A stretch of DNA of 64,000 nt from contig NC_077237.1 in the NCBI RefSeq assembly GCF_947179165.1, forward strand, positions 10,530,735-10,594,734, written 5' to 3'. The stretch comes from Solanum dulcamara. Lineage: Eukaryota; Streptophyta; Magnoliopsida; Solanales; Solanaceae. The position numbers and the translations under genes are program-made. Within the stretch, counting starts at the first letter, position 1, and each line of letters opens with the position of its first letter. Below are positions 37,915 through 49,715 of the stretch, in pieces. The notes under the pieces were generated by a model. The model did not search any database. It saw only the letters and a program-made list of their open reading frames with translations, and was not told the origin of the DNA.

Positions 37915-38340
37915 GCAGTTCAAGGTGGAATATACTCCACAACAAAATGGAATAGCAGATCGAATGAACAAAACCTTGTTGGAATGGACAAGAGCTATGT
38001 TGGAAACTCCAGGGTTGGAAAAATCATTTTGGGCAGAAGCAGTCAAAACTGTCTGTTATGTGATCAATCGGTCACCATAAACCGCAATTGATCTGAAAAT
38101 GCCAATGGAGATATGGACAGAAAAACCAGCTGATTATTCTCGCTTACATATATTCGGAAGTCCTACTTATGTTATGTACAACACCCAAGAAAAATCAAAG
38201 TTGGATCCGAAATCTAGGAAATGCATTTACTTAGGGTATGCTGATGGAGTCAAGGGGTATCGCTTGTGGGATTCCACTGCCCGCAAAGTGGTAATCAGCA
38301 GGGATGTTGTATTTGTTGAAAACAAGATACAAGCAAAATA
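37915..38340 (+). pseudogene. Integrase C-terminal part of copia element 2
   Basis: Resumes directly after solo LTR B with the catalytic Glu region (TPQQNGIADRMNK, in a frame different from the longest open one). The copia integrase C-terminal segment follows (LHIFGSPTYVMYNTQEKSKL, CIYLGYADGVKGYRLWDS, VVISRDVVFVEN). It would join element DNA to the host genome. At least one frameshift lies near 38090. The frame ends at TAA 38339-38341. Confidence 0.88.
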
Positions 38341-40065
38341 AGGTAGCATTTCAAAAGAAAAATCAGAGACTACTACAGTTGAAGTTGAAGCAATAGAAAA
38401 AAATCCAGTTTCTTCTGAAGCAGCACCAGAGCACGAAGAACAAGAGCAAGTTATTAACGAAACTCCACAAGTTCAACGGTCAACTAGGGAGAGAAGAGAA
38501 CCAGTTTGGCACTCAGATTATTCTATGAAGGACAATATTGCATACTGTCTATTAACAGATGATGGAGAGCCTTTAACTTTTCACGGGCTATGAAAGGCCA
38601 ACAATCATCTCTGTGGATGGCAGCAATGCAAGAAGAAATTGAAGCTCTTCATAAAAATAAAATATGGGATCTTGTTAAATTACCACATGAAAGGAAGGCC
38701 ATTAGAAACAAATGGGTCTACAAGATCAAATGCAATGGTAATGATCAAGCAGAGAAGTATCGTGCAAGATTGGTGGTAAAAGGATTCGCTCAGAAAGAAG
38801 GTATAGACTTCAATGAGATATTTTCTCTGATGGTTCGACTCACAATAATTCGAGTGGTCCTGGCGATGTGTGCTATATTTGACTTGTACTTGAAGCAGTT
38901 AGATATCAAAACTGCATTTCTTCATAGAGATCTTGAAGAAGAAACTTACAAGCTCCAACCAGAAGGTTTTGATGAACAGGGAATAGAGAACTTGGTTTGC
39001 AAGTTGAACAAATCTCTATTTGGTCTCAAACAGGTGCCGAGGTGTTGGTATAAGAGATTTGATTCCTTCATTATAAGCCTTGGATACAACAGACATAGTT
39101 CAGATCCTTGTGTTTATTACAAGAGATTTGGTGATGACAATTTTATTATTTTGCTGTTGTATGTTGATGACATATTGGTAACAGGAACCAACAAAGATCG
39201 TCTCACAAATTTGAAGGCACAATTGGTAGAGAGTTTGAAATAAAGGACTTGTGACCAGAAAATAAGATTCTAGGGATGCAAATTAAGCGAGACAGAAATA
39301 ATAGGAAGATTTGGCTTTCTCAAAAGAACTACTTAAAGAAAATCTTGCGACGCTTCAAGATGCAAGATTGTAAGTCAATTTCTACCCCACTTCCTATTAA
39401 TTTTAAGTTATCCTCAAGCATGAGTCCTAGCAATGAAGAACAAAGGATCGAGATGTATCGAGTATCGTATGCATTTGGGAAGTTTAATGTTTGCCATGGT
39501 ATGTACAAGACCTGACATTGCATAAGCAGTGGGAGTTGTTAGTCGATACATGGCTAATCCTGAAAGAGATCATTGGAATACTGTTAAGAGGATCCTGAGA
39601 TATATCAAGGGTACCTCAGATGTTGCAATGTGTTATGAAGGATCAAAATTTACTGTTAAAAATTATGTTGATTCAGATTATGCAGGTGATCCTGATAAAA
39701 GCAAGTCCACCACAGATCTATCGTGGCTACATCTACGACAGAAGTAGAATATGTTGCAGCTACACAAGCTAGCAAAGAGGCAATATGGATGAAGATGTTA
39801 CTGGAGGAGCTCGGGCACAAACAAGAGAAGGTTGCTATGTTTTGTGACAGTCAGAGCACTTTGCATCTTGCAAAGAATCCGGTATTTCATTTAAGGACAA
39901 AGCACATACGAGTTCAGTATCACTTTGTTCGTGAAAAGGTGGAAGAAGGCAGTGTGGATATTTAGAAAATTCACACTAATGACAACCTAGCAGATATGTT
40001 TACGAAACTGATCAACAGTAACAAGCTCATATGGTGTCGATCTTCTATTGGCCTGGCAGAAAAAT
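38341..40065 (+). pseudogene. Reverse transcriptase and RNase H of copia element 2
   Basis: After an acidic linker, the RT (RVT_2) frame opens at about 38590. It contains WVYKIKCNGNDQAEKYRARL, DIKTAFLHRDLEEE and the catalytic YVDD box (LLLYVDDILVTG, near 39155-39185). A TAA at 39241-39243 and frameshifts near 39260 and 39510 break it. RNase H follows with VDSDYAGDPDKSKST (near 39670), a frameshift, VEYVAATQASKEAIW (near 39745), FCDSQSTLHLAKNPVFH and the tail DNLADMFTK. A TAG at about 39962-39964 interrupts the end. These activities copy element RNA into DNA. Confidence 0.92.
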
Positions 40066-40129
40066 AAAATTGTAGTAATTGGGTAGAAAGGATAGTGTGA
40101 AAACTTAATTGATTCTCAATTAAATATTC

Positions 40130-40140
40130 AAGTGGGAGAA
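40130..40140 (+). other. Polypurine tract of copia element 2
   Basis: AAGTGGGAGAA directly before the 3' LTR, the expected plus-strand DNA primer. Confidence 0.8.
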
Positions 40141-40629
40141 TAAAAAAAGTCAAAAAGAAAAAGTAAAGAAAAAGAAAGGATGCAGCAGTAATGTTTGAAA
40201 GTTAGGAAAAGTAAAGGAAAAGTAAAAAGTAGGCAGCATTTACGCGTGTTGAGCATCCCCCTTTACGCGTTTTTCCCTTTTACGCATTTTTCTTTCTCCT
40301 ATAAATAGAGGGTCTCGTGCCCTCATTTGATTCATTCAGGAAAAAAAGAGACTAAGAATACAAAGAGAGTTATACATCAAGATAAATATTATAGTCTTGA
40401 GTGTCCTCTATAGTAGTTGTTCCTTTTATAAGAAAGAAGTGTTTATTGTTGTTTTCTCCTTATACTTAGAGCAGTGTACTCCCATATTATCATATTAGAA
40501 TCCTTCTACCCCGTAGTTTTTTCCCTCTATCTGTTAGAGGAGTTTCCACATAAAATTTCCGTGTCCAATTTATTTTCATTTATTTATTATCATATCAAAC
40601 TTTAGTTGTGGTGCTTCCTCCCTCCAACA
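40141..40629 (+). repeat. 3' LTR of copia element 2
   Basis: 489 bp, the same length as the 5' LTR. It starts TAAAAAAAGTC (the initial TG is mutated) and ends CCCTCCAACA, followed by the ATATT duplication. The TATA box and the TTTACGC repeats are retained. Confidence 0.93.
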
Positions 40630-41592
40630 ATATTCTCATGATGTCTCCCCTGCCTAATGTACGCCAAGCATATTCACCTGTTATTCAAGAGGAAACATAA
40701 ACACAAATGATGTCGGAATCAACTGAAAGTTTCTCTATTGCAGTTGCACTTCAAAGACATACTAATAGTTTATTCAACAAACCCAAGGATAAGCATTGTG
40801 AGCATTGAAATTGAGAAGGACACAAAATTGAGAACTTCCGCACTCTGATATTTCATTGCAAACATTGCAATAGAAAAGGTCATACAGAGGACATATGCTA
40901 GAATGGCACCTATGCTCCCAACAACTCAGGAAGCCAAAATAATCGACAACAATGCGGATCTCAGGGTAATCCTTCTCATGTTACTAATGTAATTGAATCT
41001 TATCAGTCTAAGAATGAGGTACACTCGCAAGATGCCAATAGTTCACATGGATTTTCAACAGAACAACTTCGGCAGATTTCTCAAGTAGTAAGCTTGTTCA
41101 CTCAAAATAATAATTGTGACGGTACTAGCGATTCCCATGCAAATGTTGTAGATTTATCTATTTTTCATAATGTTTATATTAATTCTTCATTCACTAGGCC
41201 ATGGATCTTGGATAGAAGAGCAATTGATCACATTACTTCCGATTCTAAATTCTTCGCTCAAATAAAATCCCCGCCTATACCTATTGTCAATTTGTCCAAT
41301 GGGTTACCAGTATCAATTCATTTCATTGGCACAATTCCATTTAACTCAGACATTACCTTAAACAATGTTTTACATTTTCCCTCTTTTTGTTTAAATATAG
41401 TGTCTATTAGCAAACATATCAATGACTTAAATTGTTGTACCCTTCTATTTCTCACTTTTTTGTATTGCAGGACTTGGCTACGGCGAAGATGATTTGCAAG
41501 GGTAAACATCATGGTGGTCTATATTACATGTCATCAGTACAAAAATCCCCTATTTCTCATCAAGTTTCACAACCAAAAAATTTATGGCACAT
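40630..41592 (+). pseudogene. Copia element 1: end of gag, zinc knuckle, protease and pre-integrase remnants
   Basis: Continues the gag of element 1 after the nested element (ILMMSPLPNVRQAYSP). A CCHC knuckle follows (CKHCNRKGHTEDIC, near 40860), with stops around it. A protease-like stretch (WILDRRAIDHITSDSKFF, near 41200) has RRA where copia proteases have an active-site S/T-G-A, so it would be inactive. The start of GAG-pre-integrase (GKHHGGLYYM, then KNLWH near 41575) ends at the insertion point of solo LTR C. Confidence 0.85.
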
Positions 41593-43773
41593 TGTAATGA
41601 CCCTAAGGATCATTTTTGATATTTTTGATAAAATTATAGTTTTACCCCTTTCTTTAGTTTCCCCGAATCATTTTAGATTGAGTTTGAAAGTTGGTTTTTG
41701 GAAATCTTGTGAAAAGTTGAGATTTTGTTAGAGAAATGAGTTTTAAAGCCTTAAGTTGTCAAATTTTGAGTTTCGAAGTCATTTAGAGTTTTGAGTCTCA
41801 GAATGGAATTTCGTCGATACCATCAGTTTCGAAATGTGTAAATTGGTTTAGGAGAGTTGACGGAATCAGATTTGGATTTGAAATGTGGAATTTAGATCCA
41901 AAGTTGGAAATTGAGTTAAAGTTTGATTCAAGTTTGACTTTTGTCAACATTTGGGGTTCGGGTGCTCGGATTAGATTTATATTGGTTCCAATAGTTTTAG
42001 GATGTAATTCTAACTCTAGAAATGGCTTTGTCATAATTTTTGAAAGTCCCGAGATCGTTTTGATATTTTGGAGGCCTAAGTTAGTTTAGCTGCGACTTTT
42101 CAAGTTTTGGATCAACGATACCTCGAATTTGAATTTCATTAGTTCCATTGAGTCCTAACTATCATTTCCTATCTAGTAGCATATTTGGTTTGTGTTCAAA
42201 AAGTTCCGAATGAGTTTTGGGTGAGTTTTTAAGCTTCTTGGGTGCTTCGGCGCTGTTTCAGCAAATTCTGACAACTAAGAGGTTCATTATTAGTTTTAAA
42301 GATCTAAAACTTATTCTGAAACTTTTGAAATTTTGAGCATGAATTATAGGACTTACTGCAAAGTTTGGTGCATTTTTGCTAAGCCGAGATTGGATTTTTA
42401 TTGTAAAATAAGAAATAATTATTTACCGAGCATAAATGATATTTGACTGGGCAAACGAGTTTAAAATTGAGTTTCAATTGAAGGAGCGGGTCCGTATCAT
42501 TATTTTTAGGATAAAGAATCAGATCATTTTGCTATCGTATGATGTATTTATGGCTTTTGTAGTGAAAATATAAATTGCAGATTTTCTAGTGCAAATAAAG
42601 TTGTACAAGTATATAAATTTCAGACTGTGTTTATTTGGTATTTTGAGCATATCGGGAGCTCTAGATCTCGAAATAGAGTGATTCTTGTAGATTTCTTCTC
42701 GATATAATATGAGAGTTAGTATACAATCCTCAATTCGACATTTTCTCATTATTTCTTCATCTAATTTTCTTTCCCTATCTGTAAATTTCTTGGGAAATAT
42801 TGTTATCGATTTGGACTCTATTTTTGATGAAAAAGGTATATTTAGGATCTTTGTGTTATGGATAAACTGATTTTGGCATAAACTTATTGATTCATCAATT
42901 ATTTTTATCATATTAACAGTGTATAATTTGGCTTTTCTCGGTAAAGTTAACATTTGATAAATTGGGGATTTCAAGGTCAATTTTAACTCTATTTTTAATG
43001 AAATCTCATATTTGAAATTTCCTAAACATGGATAAGATATTTTTCAAGAAATATTTCAGTTTAGAATTGGGGTTTCAGATTCGGATATTGGGGTTTTCTC
43101 AACGACATGAAGTTTAGTAAAATTGGTGTTTGGGGGATGATTTCAACTCCAAATTCAAATTGGTTTTCAATATTAGTTTCTAAATACTTCATGGATACTT
43201 TTTATGTAAAAATTTCTGAATTTTTTATTTGTTTAGTATATCAGATTTTCCGGGTATTTCGGGTTAGATTCGGCCCAAATTTCAAAAATATTGATTTGGG
43301 TATCGTTAGACTCGTGTTCTTATTGAAATTACATATTTGAATAGATTATCTTGATTCGGAGCGCCAACGTTAGGGCAAGGCTCAAGTTTTGGACTAGTGG
43401 GATTGAATTCGAGACAAGTGAATTTTTAAACCTATTCTAAAGCTTGTAGGATCATGTATTCGTGTCTTATGTGTTGAGGATTGATAGAAAATAGTGTTAA
43501 AAACTATTGATGTTCAAATGAAGTTGATGATAAAGAGTGGGTAATAAATGGAAAAATTGAGATGAGATGACATGTAGTTTTCGATGTGATAGAACCTTGG
43601 GCTTGTTGTGAATATTTGGATATATTATATGTTGTCGATATGATATTGATTAATTGGGTGATTGTGGACTACATGGCATTATATGTGAACATTCATTTTG
43701 TTTTCACTCATTACTTGTGCATACACTTATCTGTGATGGCTGAGAAAGTGATATAAGTGAGATACTAGATATT

Positions 43774-43925
43774 GGGATCGAGATTTCTACCGGTCGAGGT
43801 GATTTGCCAAGATCTTTTTCGATGATCGAGATCTTTTTCGGTGGACACTATGTCCAAGGTATTTTCCAGCGGCCGAGGTCTTTTCTAAAGGATATTATAG
43901 CCGAAGTCTCTTCCGACAAATACAT
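43774..43925 (+). repeat. Minirepeats inside solo LTR C
   Basis: Strongly diverged short units around GATCGAGATCTTTTTCGGT and CGGYCGAGGT, in the same relative position as the minirepeats of LTRs A and B. Confidence 0.6.
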
Positions 43926-44270
43926 GGTCCATGTGAGGCCCCCATGCTTTTCAATATGAGGTGATCAGCGGATGTGTATCATTAGGGCATACATGCATCA
44001 CGATATGTGACATTGCATTGCATTTCATTGCATCATACATCTTTGGCCATTGTAGACTGTTTTACCCCTGATATTCCCTTGATCTATATTATTAATTGCG
44101 CTAATTTGCTTGCGAATTTAATTGTATTGTTATTGAGGTATATGAATATTGTGCTGCTAGAACTATTAAATTGGGTTGATTTCTGTGAAGGTTGTAGTTT
44201 GAGGGTTGGATGGTGTGGCAGGAGTACATATATTTTACTATCTTTGCTTAGTCTTAGTTTTTTACTTATT

Positions 44271-44292
44271 GGGTACCGCATTATTGGTACTC
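44271..44292 (+). other. Hairpin in solo LTR C
   Basis: GGGTACC (44271-44277) pairs with GGTACTC (44286-44292). Six of the seven pairs are Watson-Crick and one would be G-U in RNA. Confidence 0.55.
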
Positions 44293-44673
44293 ACTCCTTG
44301 CTAACTAAACTTGTGTGGGTTCTGAGCCCTGATAGTGACATAACTTTTCTTATTTTCATCGGAGGCTTGTGAGGTGATTCGAGGGGTACCTTTTGATGTC
44401 GGCCATCTTTACTATTCCTCTTTACTTACTACTTTGTTCTATTCGAGAAACAAAGATTGAGACTTCTATTTATTTCGTATTTTGTAATTAGAAGTCTTGT
44501 ACATGTGACAACCAGTCCGTGGGGGATTTTTGTAGTTGACTAAGTTTCCGCTTTATCAATATTTATCTATCTAAACTACTTTCCACTTTTATCTTCCACA
44601 TTTAGTGGGTTTAGGTTGACTTATCCAATAGGAAAGGATAAATGTCATCACGCCCGAATTTTGGGTCGTGATA

Positions 44674-45620
44674 CACATGCATCTAGGACACATGTCACCT
44701 ATTACCTTCTCGTAGTGTTTCCTTTGATAATAATTGTGATGTTTGTCCTTTGGCTAAATAGACATGACTTACGTTTTCATTGAGTTATATATCTGCTCGT
44801 GCTCCATTTGACTTGTTACATTGTGATGTTTGGGGTCCACATTGAGTACCTATTGATTCAAGGGCTTTTTTTTCTTACTATTGTGGATGATTTCACAAGA
44901 TATGCTTGGTTATTTCTCATGAAGTACAAGTCTGAAACTTCTCATCTTTTGCAATCTTATATATCATTTACTAAAAGTCAATTCAACGCTTCAGTTAAAA
45001 AAATTAGGACAGACAATTGCAAAGAATTTGAACCAATGAATTTTTTCTTTCACACTCACGTAATCGAATACCAACGAACTTGTGTATCAACTCCACAACA
45101 AATGGGGTAGTTGAAGGAAAGCATCGTCATATTCTGAATGTTGCACGAGCTTTACACTTTCAAGCTCACTTGCCAATCACTTTTTGGGGCGAATGTGTTT
45201 TGACTTTTGTCTATATTATTAACCGATTACAAATCCCATTGTTACATTCTAAGTCACCTTATGAATTGCTATATCACATACCACCATCTCCTAGTCACCT
45301 AAAAGTTTTCAGTTGTTTGTGTTATGCTACTGTTGTTCAACATAAAAAAAAACTGATTCTCGAGCCAAACGTTCCGTCTTTGTTGGTTATCCTAATGGTT
45401 AAAAAGGTTACAAGCTTTATGATTGGGAAACCAAATAGTTTTTTGTAAGTCATGTTGACCAAAGACAACCCTTTCATAGAAATTTCATCCCAAGGTTAAA
45501 ATTCACCAAAATCTCACCCGATCGCATCGCTAACCACACCAACCATCCCCACAACACAAACAAAGCATGAAACGCTAAGGCAAAGGGTAAAATATTCATT
45601 TCACATAAAAAATAATTTCT
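44674..45620 (+). pseudogene. Integrase region of copia element 1
   Basis: Resumes after solo LTR C with MHLGHMSPITFS, then passes through several stops. The core is visible as FFLTIVDDFTRYAWLFLMKY (near 44865), KIRTDNCKEFEPMNFFF (near 45000) and STPQQMG (near 45090). The last of these continues in another frame with VVEGKHRHILNVARALHFQA and INRLQIPLLHSKSPYELLYH. The Asp-Asp-Glu catalytic positions can be placed but the gene is broken by frameshifts near 45105 and 45350. A proline/threonine-rich linker leads to about 45620, after which element 1 is lost. Confidence 0.88.
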
Positions 45621-45739
45621 CAAGAATTGGGACATTACAGTTGTCTTATACCTTGCTAGAGTATAGAACCTGTTTTTCTAATGTGGATCGACTAACTGAG
45701 CCTATTATTCTAAAGAAGTTGACCGACTAGCGGTATACT

Positions 45740-46182
45740 CAAATCCTATGGTGGCATATAGTTGTGGCACTTGGATTTTCTAAATATAATCCGCGTTCTC
45801 TCAATGCTAAATAATCATTTCAAAATAGTCTATAGATGGATCGAACCTCGGATTAATGAGAGAGATCAGCGGAGTTGGAAAGAAGACTCAAAGACCTTTA
45901 AATTAGTGGGTTGTGGGACACATAACCCTTCATATTCTAAAATATATTCTCATTTTAAGTTGGCCCAAGTAAAAGCTTACATCGAAACTCAATCGGTTAG
46001 GAAGCTTTCAATTCAACTTTGTGCTATACAATTCTTACGATCTTAATTCATCACCAAAACACTTTCTACACTTAATTACAAATTGACCTTTATCACCTAT
46101 GCACAATTAGGAATCATCCGATACGGGTGTATACACATATGAAAAATAATTCGAGTCTTAGCTTAAAAAATTTTGAGATGTT
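45740..46182 (-). mobile_element. LTR fragment related to solo LTR D
   Basis: On the minus strand it starts TGTAACATCTCAAAA at 46182. GGAAAGAAGACTC lies about 304 bp from that start, the same spacing as in solo LTR D, which has this word about 305 bp from its own start. Other shared words are GGGTYGTGGGMCAC and CTTTAAATT/CTTTAATTT. Only about 450 bp of the LTR remains; the left end is not clear and may reach 45640. Confidence 0.6.
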
Positions 46183-47110
46183 ACACACGAGTTGAGGTTA
46201 AGTTATTATAATTGTAACCTATATTTATATGTTGAGAAAGACATTTTTATTTGTAATCGGGCATATTCATTCATTCTGATAGATCACTCATCACTAGGTT
46301 AGTACTATTGAAAATAACATTTTTGGAAGAAAATGTACTCTCTTGTATTGTTGTGTTCGAGGTTAGATGCCGAACAATTCTTAGGTAAGATGTCAAACGG
46401 ACATATGAGTTTGAGGTAAATGTCGGATGAGTTCGAGGTAAGATGTCAGATGGGTATATGGATCTCGTCAGTCCCCCATGAATCCCACCTCACAGCATGC
46501 CACTATGAAAGGGGTGTATACTGGTAGAATTGTTGGCCATTGCATTTTGCATTGAATTACATTTCACGATATTATCTGTTGTATGGCCTCTTATATTATG
46601 TTGTTTTAAAAGTTCAGACTTTTCTCCGTGCATGATTATCTAATATTATTTATGCAATATAGTTATTACTTAAGTTCTGTCGGCCTATAATGCCTACTGA
46701 GTACTTGTGTTTTGTACTCACACCACACTTCTTGTATTTTTTCTGATGCAGATTTTGATAATAGTGGCACTCGTTGACTCTGATCAAGTGAAGTACTGCG
46801 ACTCAAAGTTGTGGTGGGATCCTTGTGATCAGATTCTTGACATACCTTCATCTATCTTTATTTTTTATCTTTACTACTTTTGGACGACTGATGTACTAGA
46901 TTTAGTGTTTCTTGTATTAGAAAGCTCTTGTATACGTGACACTTAGCCTTGAATATTGTGTTATCATCTACCTTGAGAGTTTGAATATTGTGTTATCATC
47001 TACATCACTTTCGTGTTTATTCTATGTTTTGTGTCTTATCAAAAGATTGGCTTACCTATTAGAGGGATTAGGGTAGGTGTTATTATGACCCTAATTTTTG
47101 GGTCCTGACA
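46183..47110 (+). mobile_element. 3' part of a gypsy-type LTR (LTR E)
   Basis: Ends TTTTTGGGTCCTGACA, like LTRs A and B. It contains minirepeats (GAGGTAAGATGTC units, 46360-46460), a hairpin (46698-46720) and a tail of about 390 bp after the hairpin. The 5' part is missing or replaced by the neighbouring inverted fragment, and no target-site duplication was found. Confidence 0.65.
46698..46720 (+). other. Hairpin in LTR E
   Basis: TGAGTAC (46698-46704) pairs with GTACTCA (46714-46720) over a 9-base loop, with the same stem as solo LTR B. Confidence 0.7.
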
Positions 47111-47515
47111 AGTCTACTTGTTGCATTTTTATGTGCAGGTTTGGTTGCAAGTGCTAATGGGATACAGTGGAGCGATATGAGTTAAGTCAGTTGGAGTTTC
47201 AGATGTGTTGTGTGTGGATTCAACTGTGACTTTGCTCCTTGGGATCTTGTTGTATTTTTTCCTTTCCTAGATAGTATGGTGTCAATATCTCATTGTATTT
47301 ACTTTCAGTTAAGTTCTCTTGACTCATATCACCAGATTTTTAGGGTAGTTCGAGTGTACTTTCCGCATCTATGTTGAATTGAACACATTATTTGTAATTT
47401 ATTACTGTTTACACTTACGTTATGCTTTCAAATGATGGAAATGTATTAAAATATGGAATTAGTTCACCTACTGAGTTGGATGTAGATGCCATCACAGATT
47501 AGTTATCCTTATTAT
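47111..47515 (+). mobile_element. LTR-tail-like sequence
   Basis: Noncoding sequence resembling the last 400 bp of the other LTRs in style, ending near GATGCCATCACAGAT (compare GTGCCATCACATA in LTR B and TGTCATCACGCCC in LTR C). No boundaries were identified. Confidence 0.4.
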
Positions 47516-49054
47516 TTTACTAAAATTGTATAGGTTTCAGTTACAGTTTAAGTTATAATTCTTTAACTATTGAAACTTAGAATTACTTCAAATGTGACTA
47601 TTCATTTATATTACACTAATATTACAATAGTAGTGAATTTCAAATCATTGATGTCGAGTTAGCCTGCATCCTAACGCTTTTTTATAGTAATGTTTGTGAA
47701 CTTTATGTGTATGTGTGCATGTTCTCAAAAAATGACAATTTATATGGTGATTATTAAACATGTCCTTGCTTCCTTGCACTGATTATTCATCAATTATACC
47801 TTTTATTTTTTACTTTAAAATTTTGTGTTACTCATTACATTCACACGTGTCCAGAGACTAATATATACACACACAAAACTTCAACTCTGATTAGATTTGA
47901 AAATCTATATAATAGCAATGCAATGATTTTAAATATATCCAACCAACTAAATATTGAGACTTTCCAAAACCATCCCCATTTGAGCTTTCAAATCTTGGCC
48001 ACTTGAATCATTGTAGTGATGCATATGATTTTATTGAAGTAATAACAGTACCTTTCAATGTGTTTCTTTAAATGATCAACTATTTAAAATATCATTGTAG
48101 TTTTCACACAAAAAAAAGAAAAAAATTATCAAATGATAATATATAGAAATTAAAATAGCATTTAATTAAGTTGCTCTTAGTCTTCAAAAATGTCATCAAT
48201 TGAGTGTGAATTCTCTAAAAGTAATGCTTCTTATTAGTATCTAACAATATTTTTGAAGAATTCGAGCAATACAAAACCAATTAATAGGAAATAAAAGTTT
48301 TCATCTTCTCGTAATTTAGCATTTTAATTTTGTAAGTCTTGTAGGATTTTTCATTGTTGCTTAGGATTATTAAAGAAGAACAAAAGGTGATTTCTCAACT
48401 GGACCACATTTGCAAGTTCTCTGAATACATCCATATCCCTTTGGCCTGAAACTCTCTTAGTCAGAGGAGAAGTTAACTAACGTCTAGCATTCTCTCACGC
48501 TTGGCGCCAATTAGGTTTCTATTTGAGGGAAAAAACCTATCGAAAATAAGATTAATTGCCAAGGAATTTTCAAGTATTTATTGTATACAATAGTAGGTCC
48601 TGAGATTTATGTTGCGAAAATATCGTTGGTTAACTAGCACACAACCACAAACAAAGAAAATAGAAAAAAAAATACAAATATTTCACGAGGTTCGGCTAGG
48701 CCTAATTTTCCAAGTAAAAGGCGTTTTCCACTATGAAAAAAAAAGAAGTGTACCATACTCTAGAATCTCCAACTACATCCCCTATGTATATATTTCAAGT
48801 AGTCTCAAACCTACAAAGAAATGTTCTCCCAATCCTAAAAGGATAATATATTCCTTTCTCAAGTATATTAGGACAGTGTCTTCTAAACCAATAAGAATTA
48901 TGATTTTTCTCAAAGTATAAGGGAAAAATTCAAGACATAATTAATAATTTATATATATAGCTATGCCAAGATACATGCTTGCAGATGGTGAAATGTTATT
49001 GGAGTAGGGCTCATAGTCAATGCAGTTAGAATGCCTTTATGACATTCAGAGGAC
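47516..49054. other. AT-rich sequence without a recognised gene
   Basis: About 1.5 kb of AT-rich DNA. An open frame of about 100 codons at 48609-48920 has low-complexity, lysine- and serine-rich content and no family resemblance, so I do not call it a gene. The stretch near 48680-48710 (TTTCACGAGGTTCGGCTAGG) has the flavour of a repetitive element but I cannot place it. Confidence 0.5.
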
Positions 49055-49195
49055 AATTGGGCCCGACTAATCCGGATTCGCTATGGAAAATCCCACTGTG
49101 GGGGTAAAGTACTGCCTACTAAAGGCGACTTCATATTCAGCCTCAAACACCAGACTTTTGGCTAAGGATGAAGGATTACCACCAGACCTTTAATG
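49055..49195 (+). mobile_element. SINE-like remnant (SolS-type, tentative)
   Basis: The words GGCCCGACTAATCCGGATTCG..., GGGGGTAAAGTACTGCCTAC, AAAGGCGACTTCATATTCAG and TTTTGGCTAAGGATGAAGG follow in the order I associate with Solanaceae SolS SINEs. A B-box-like CCTCAAACACC lies near 49145. No tail or target-site duplication was identified, and the start is approximate. Confidence 0.4.
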
Positions 49196-49715
49196 GCATG
49201 AACTATGAAGATTGAATTCACTTTTACAAAAAGCTTAATCTCTCGAAAATCATTTGCTTAGTATTTTATTATGCATGATAGAGGCACTTATCCTTTTTTT
49301 CAGTTATCATATTACAACCTCTTATTCTTTTTGATTTATTTATTGCTTGCCAATTTTTTGGTTTCAAATCAAGATTAATTATTTCTCAATGAAAACTTTA
49401 TGAATGTGGGAAATTGAAGTTGAAAATGCTTTGCTAATACTTTATTTTGTCCACCAATGTGTGTAAACTAATTGAACTTTTATCAACCTAGATCCCATAC
49501 ATAACTATTTAATGTGTTATTGAGCTGCTTTGCTATAACTGGTCTCGGCCCATTCATAACAGAAGATGACACTTGGAAGCAAAGACATATCAAGTCCAAC
49601 TCAACAACAATAGGCACCTGGCATCTCCTCATCCATGACTAAAGGATGCAACCGTGCTCCCGAACATCCTGATTATGAGACTTGAGCCCGGTGTCACCCT
49701 TGTGAGCCTACCTAG
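49196..49715. other. Intergenic sequence before solo LTR D
   Basis: No gene or recognisable element. It ends with CCTAG (49711-49715), the left target-site duplication of solo LTR D. It is contiguous with 52192-52456 once that LTR is removed. Confidence 0.5.

Larger units (their letters stand above)
33474..40629 (+). mobile_element. Copia element 2 (Tork/Tnt1-like), nested in copia element 1
   Basis: A full-length but defective Ty1/copia element with 489 bp LTRs at both ends (33474-33962 and 40141-40629), a PBS, a gag-pol region, a polypurine tract and a perfect ATATT target-site duplication (33469-33473 and 40630-40634). Without solo LTR B inside it, it is about 5.1 kb, normal for copia. 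The two LTRs differ at roughly 5-6% of positions by eye, so it is older than copia element 3. Domain order GAG, protease, integrase, reverse transcriptase, RNase H confirms the copia class. Nonsense codons and frameshifts make it non-autonomous. Confidence 0.95.
41593..44673 (+). mobile_element. Solo LTR C, gypsy-type, inside copia element 1
   Basis: A 3081 bp segment starts TGTAATGACC and ends TGGGTCGTGATA (last dinucleotide TA where CA is expected). It is flanked by a perfect CACAT duplication (41588-41592 and 44674-44678). Removing it rejoins the WH-MHLGHMSP stretch of the pre-integrase domain, an independent check of both ends. There is no coding sequence; the first kilobase contains many diverged TTTGAG/TTTCGA-rich words. 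Minirepeats lie near 43774-43925 and a hairpin at 44271-44292. Confidence 0.88.
32668..45630 (+). mobile_element. Copia element 1, host of nested insertions, 3' half missing
   Basis: An old Ty1/copia element. It has a 184 bp 5' LTR, a PBS-like site, a gag gene split by copia element 2 (33474-40629), zinc knuckle and protease remnants, and a pre-integrase/integrase region split by solo LTR C (41593-44673). After about 45620 the sequence gives way to unrelated LTR fragments; no reverse transcriptase, RNase H or 3' LTR belonging to it was seen. The short LTR and the gag type suggest the Ale/Retrofit-like lineage, as an inference. Many stop codons and frameshifts show that it is the oldest copia element here. 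Confidence 0.85.

Noticed and set aside
42519..42980. A 153-codon minus-strand open frame in solo LTR C
   Set aside because: It is inside an LTR, is rich in Ile, Lys and Ser as expected of AT-rich DNA, and has no recognisable domain.
44007..44372. A 121-codon leucine-rich open frame at the end of solo LTR C
   Set aside because: It runs through the hairpin and tail of the LTR and is not conserved in LTRs A, B or E.
48609..48920. A 103-codon open frame
   Set aside because: Low-complexity content, no start context or domain, AT-rich neighbourhood with repeat-like words.
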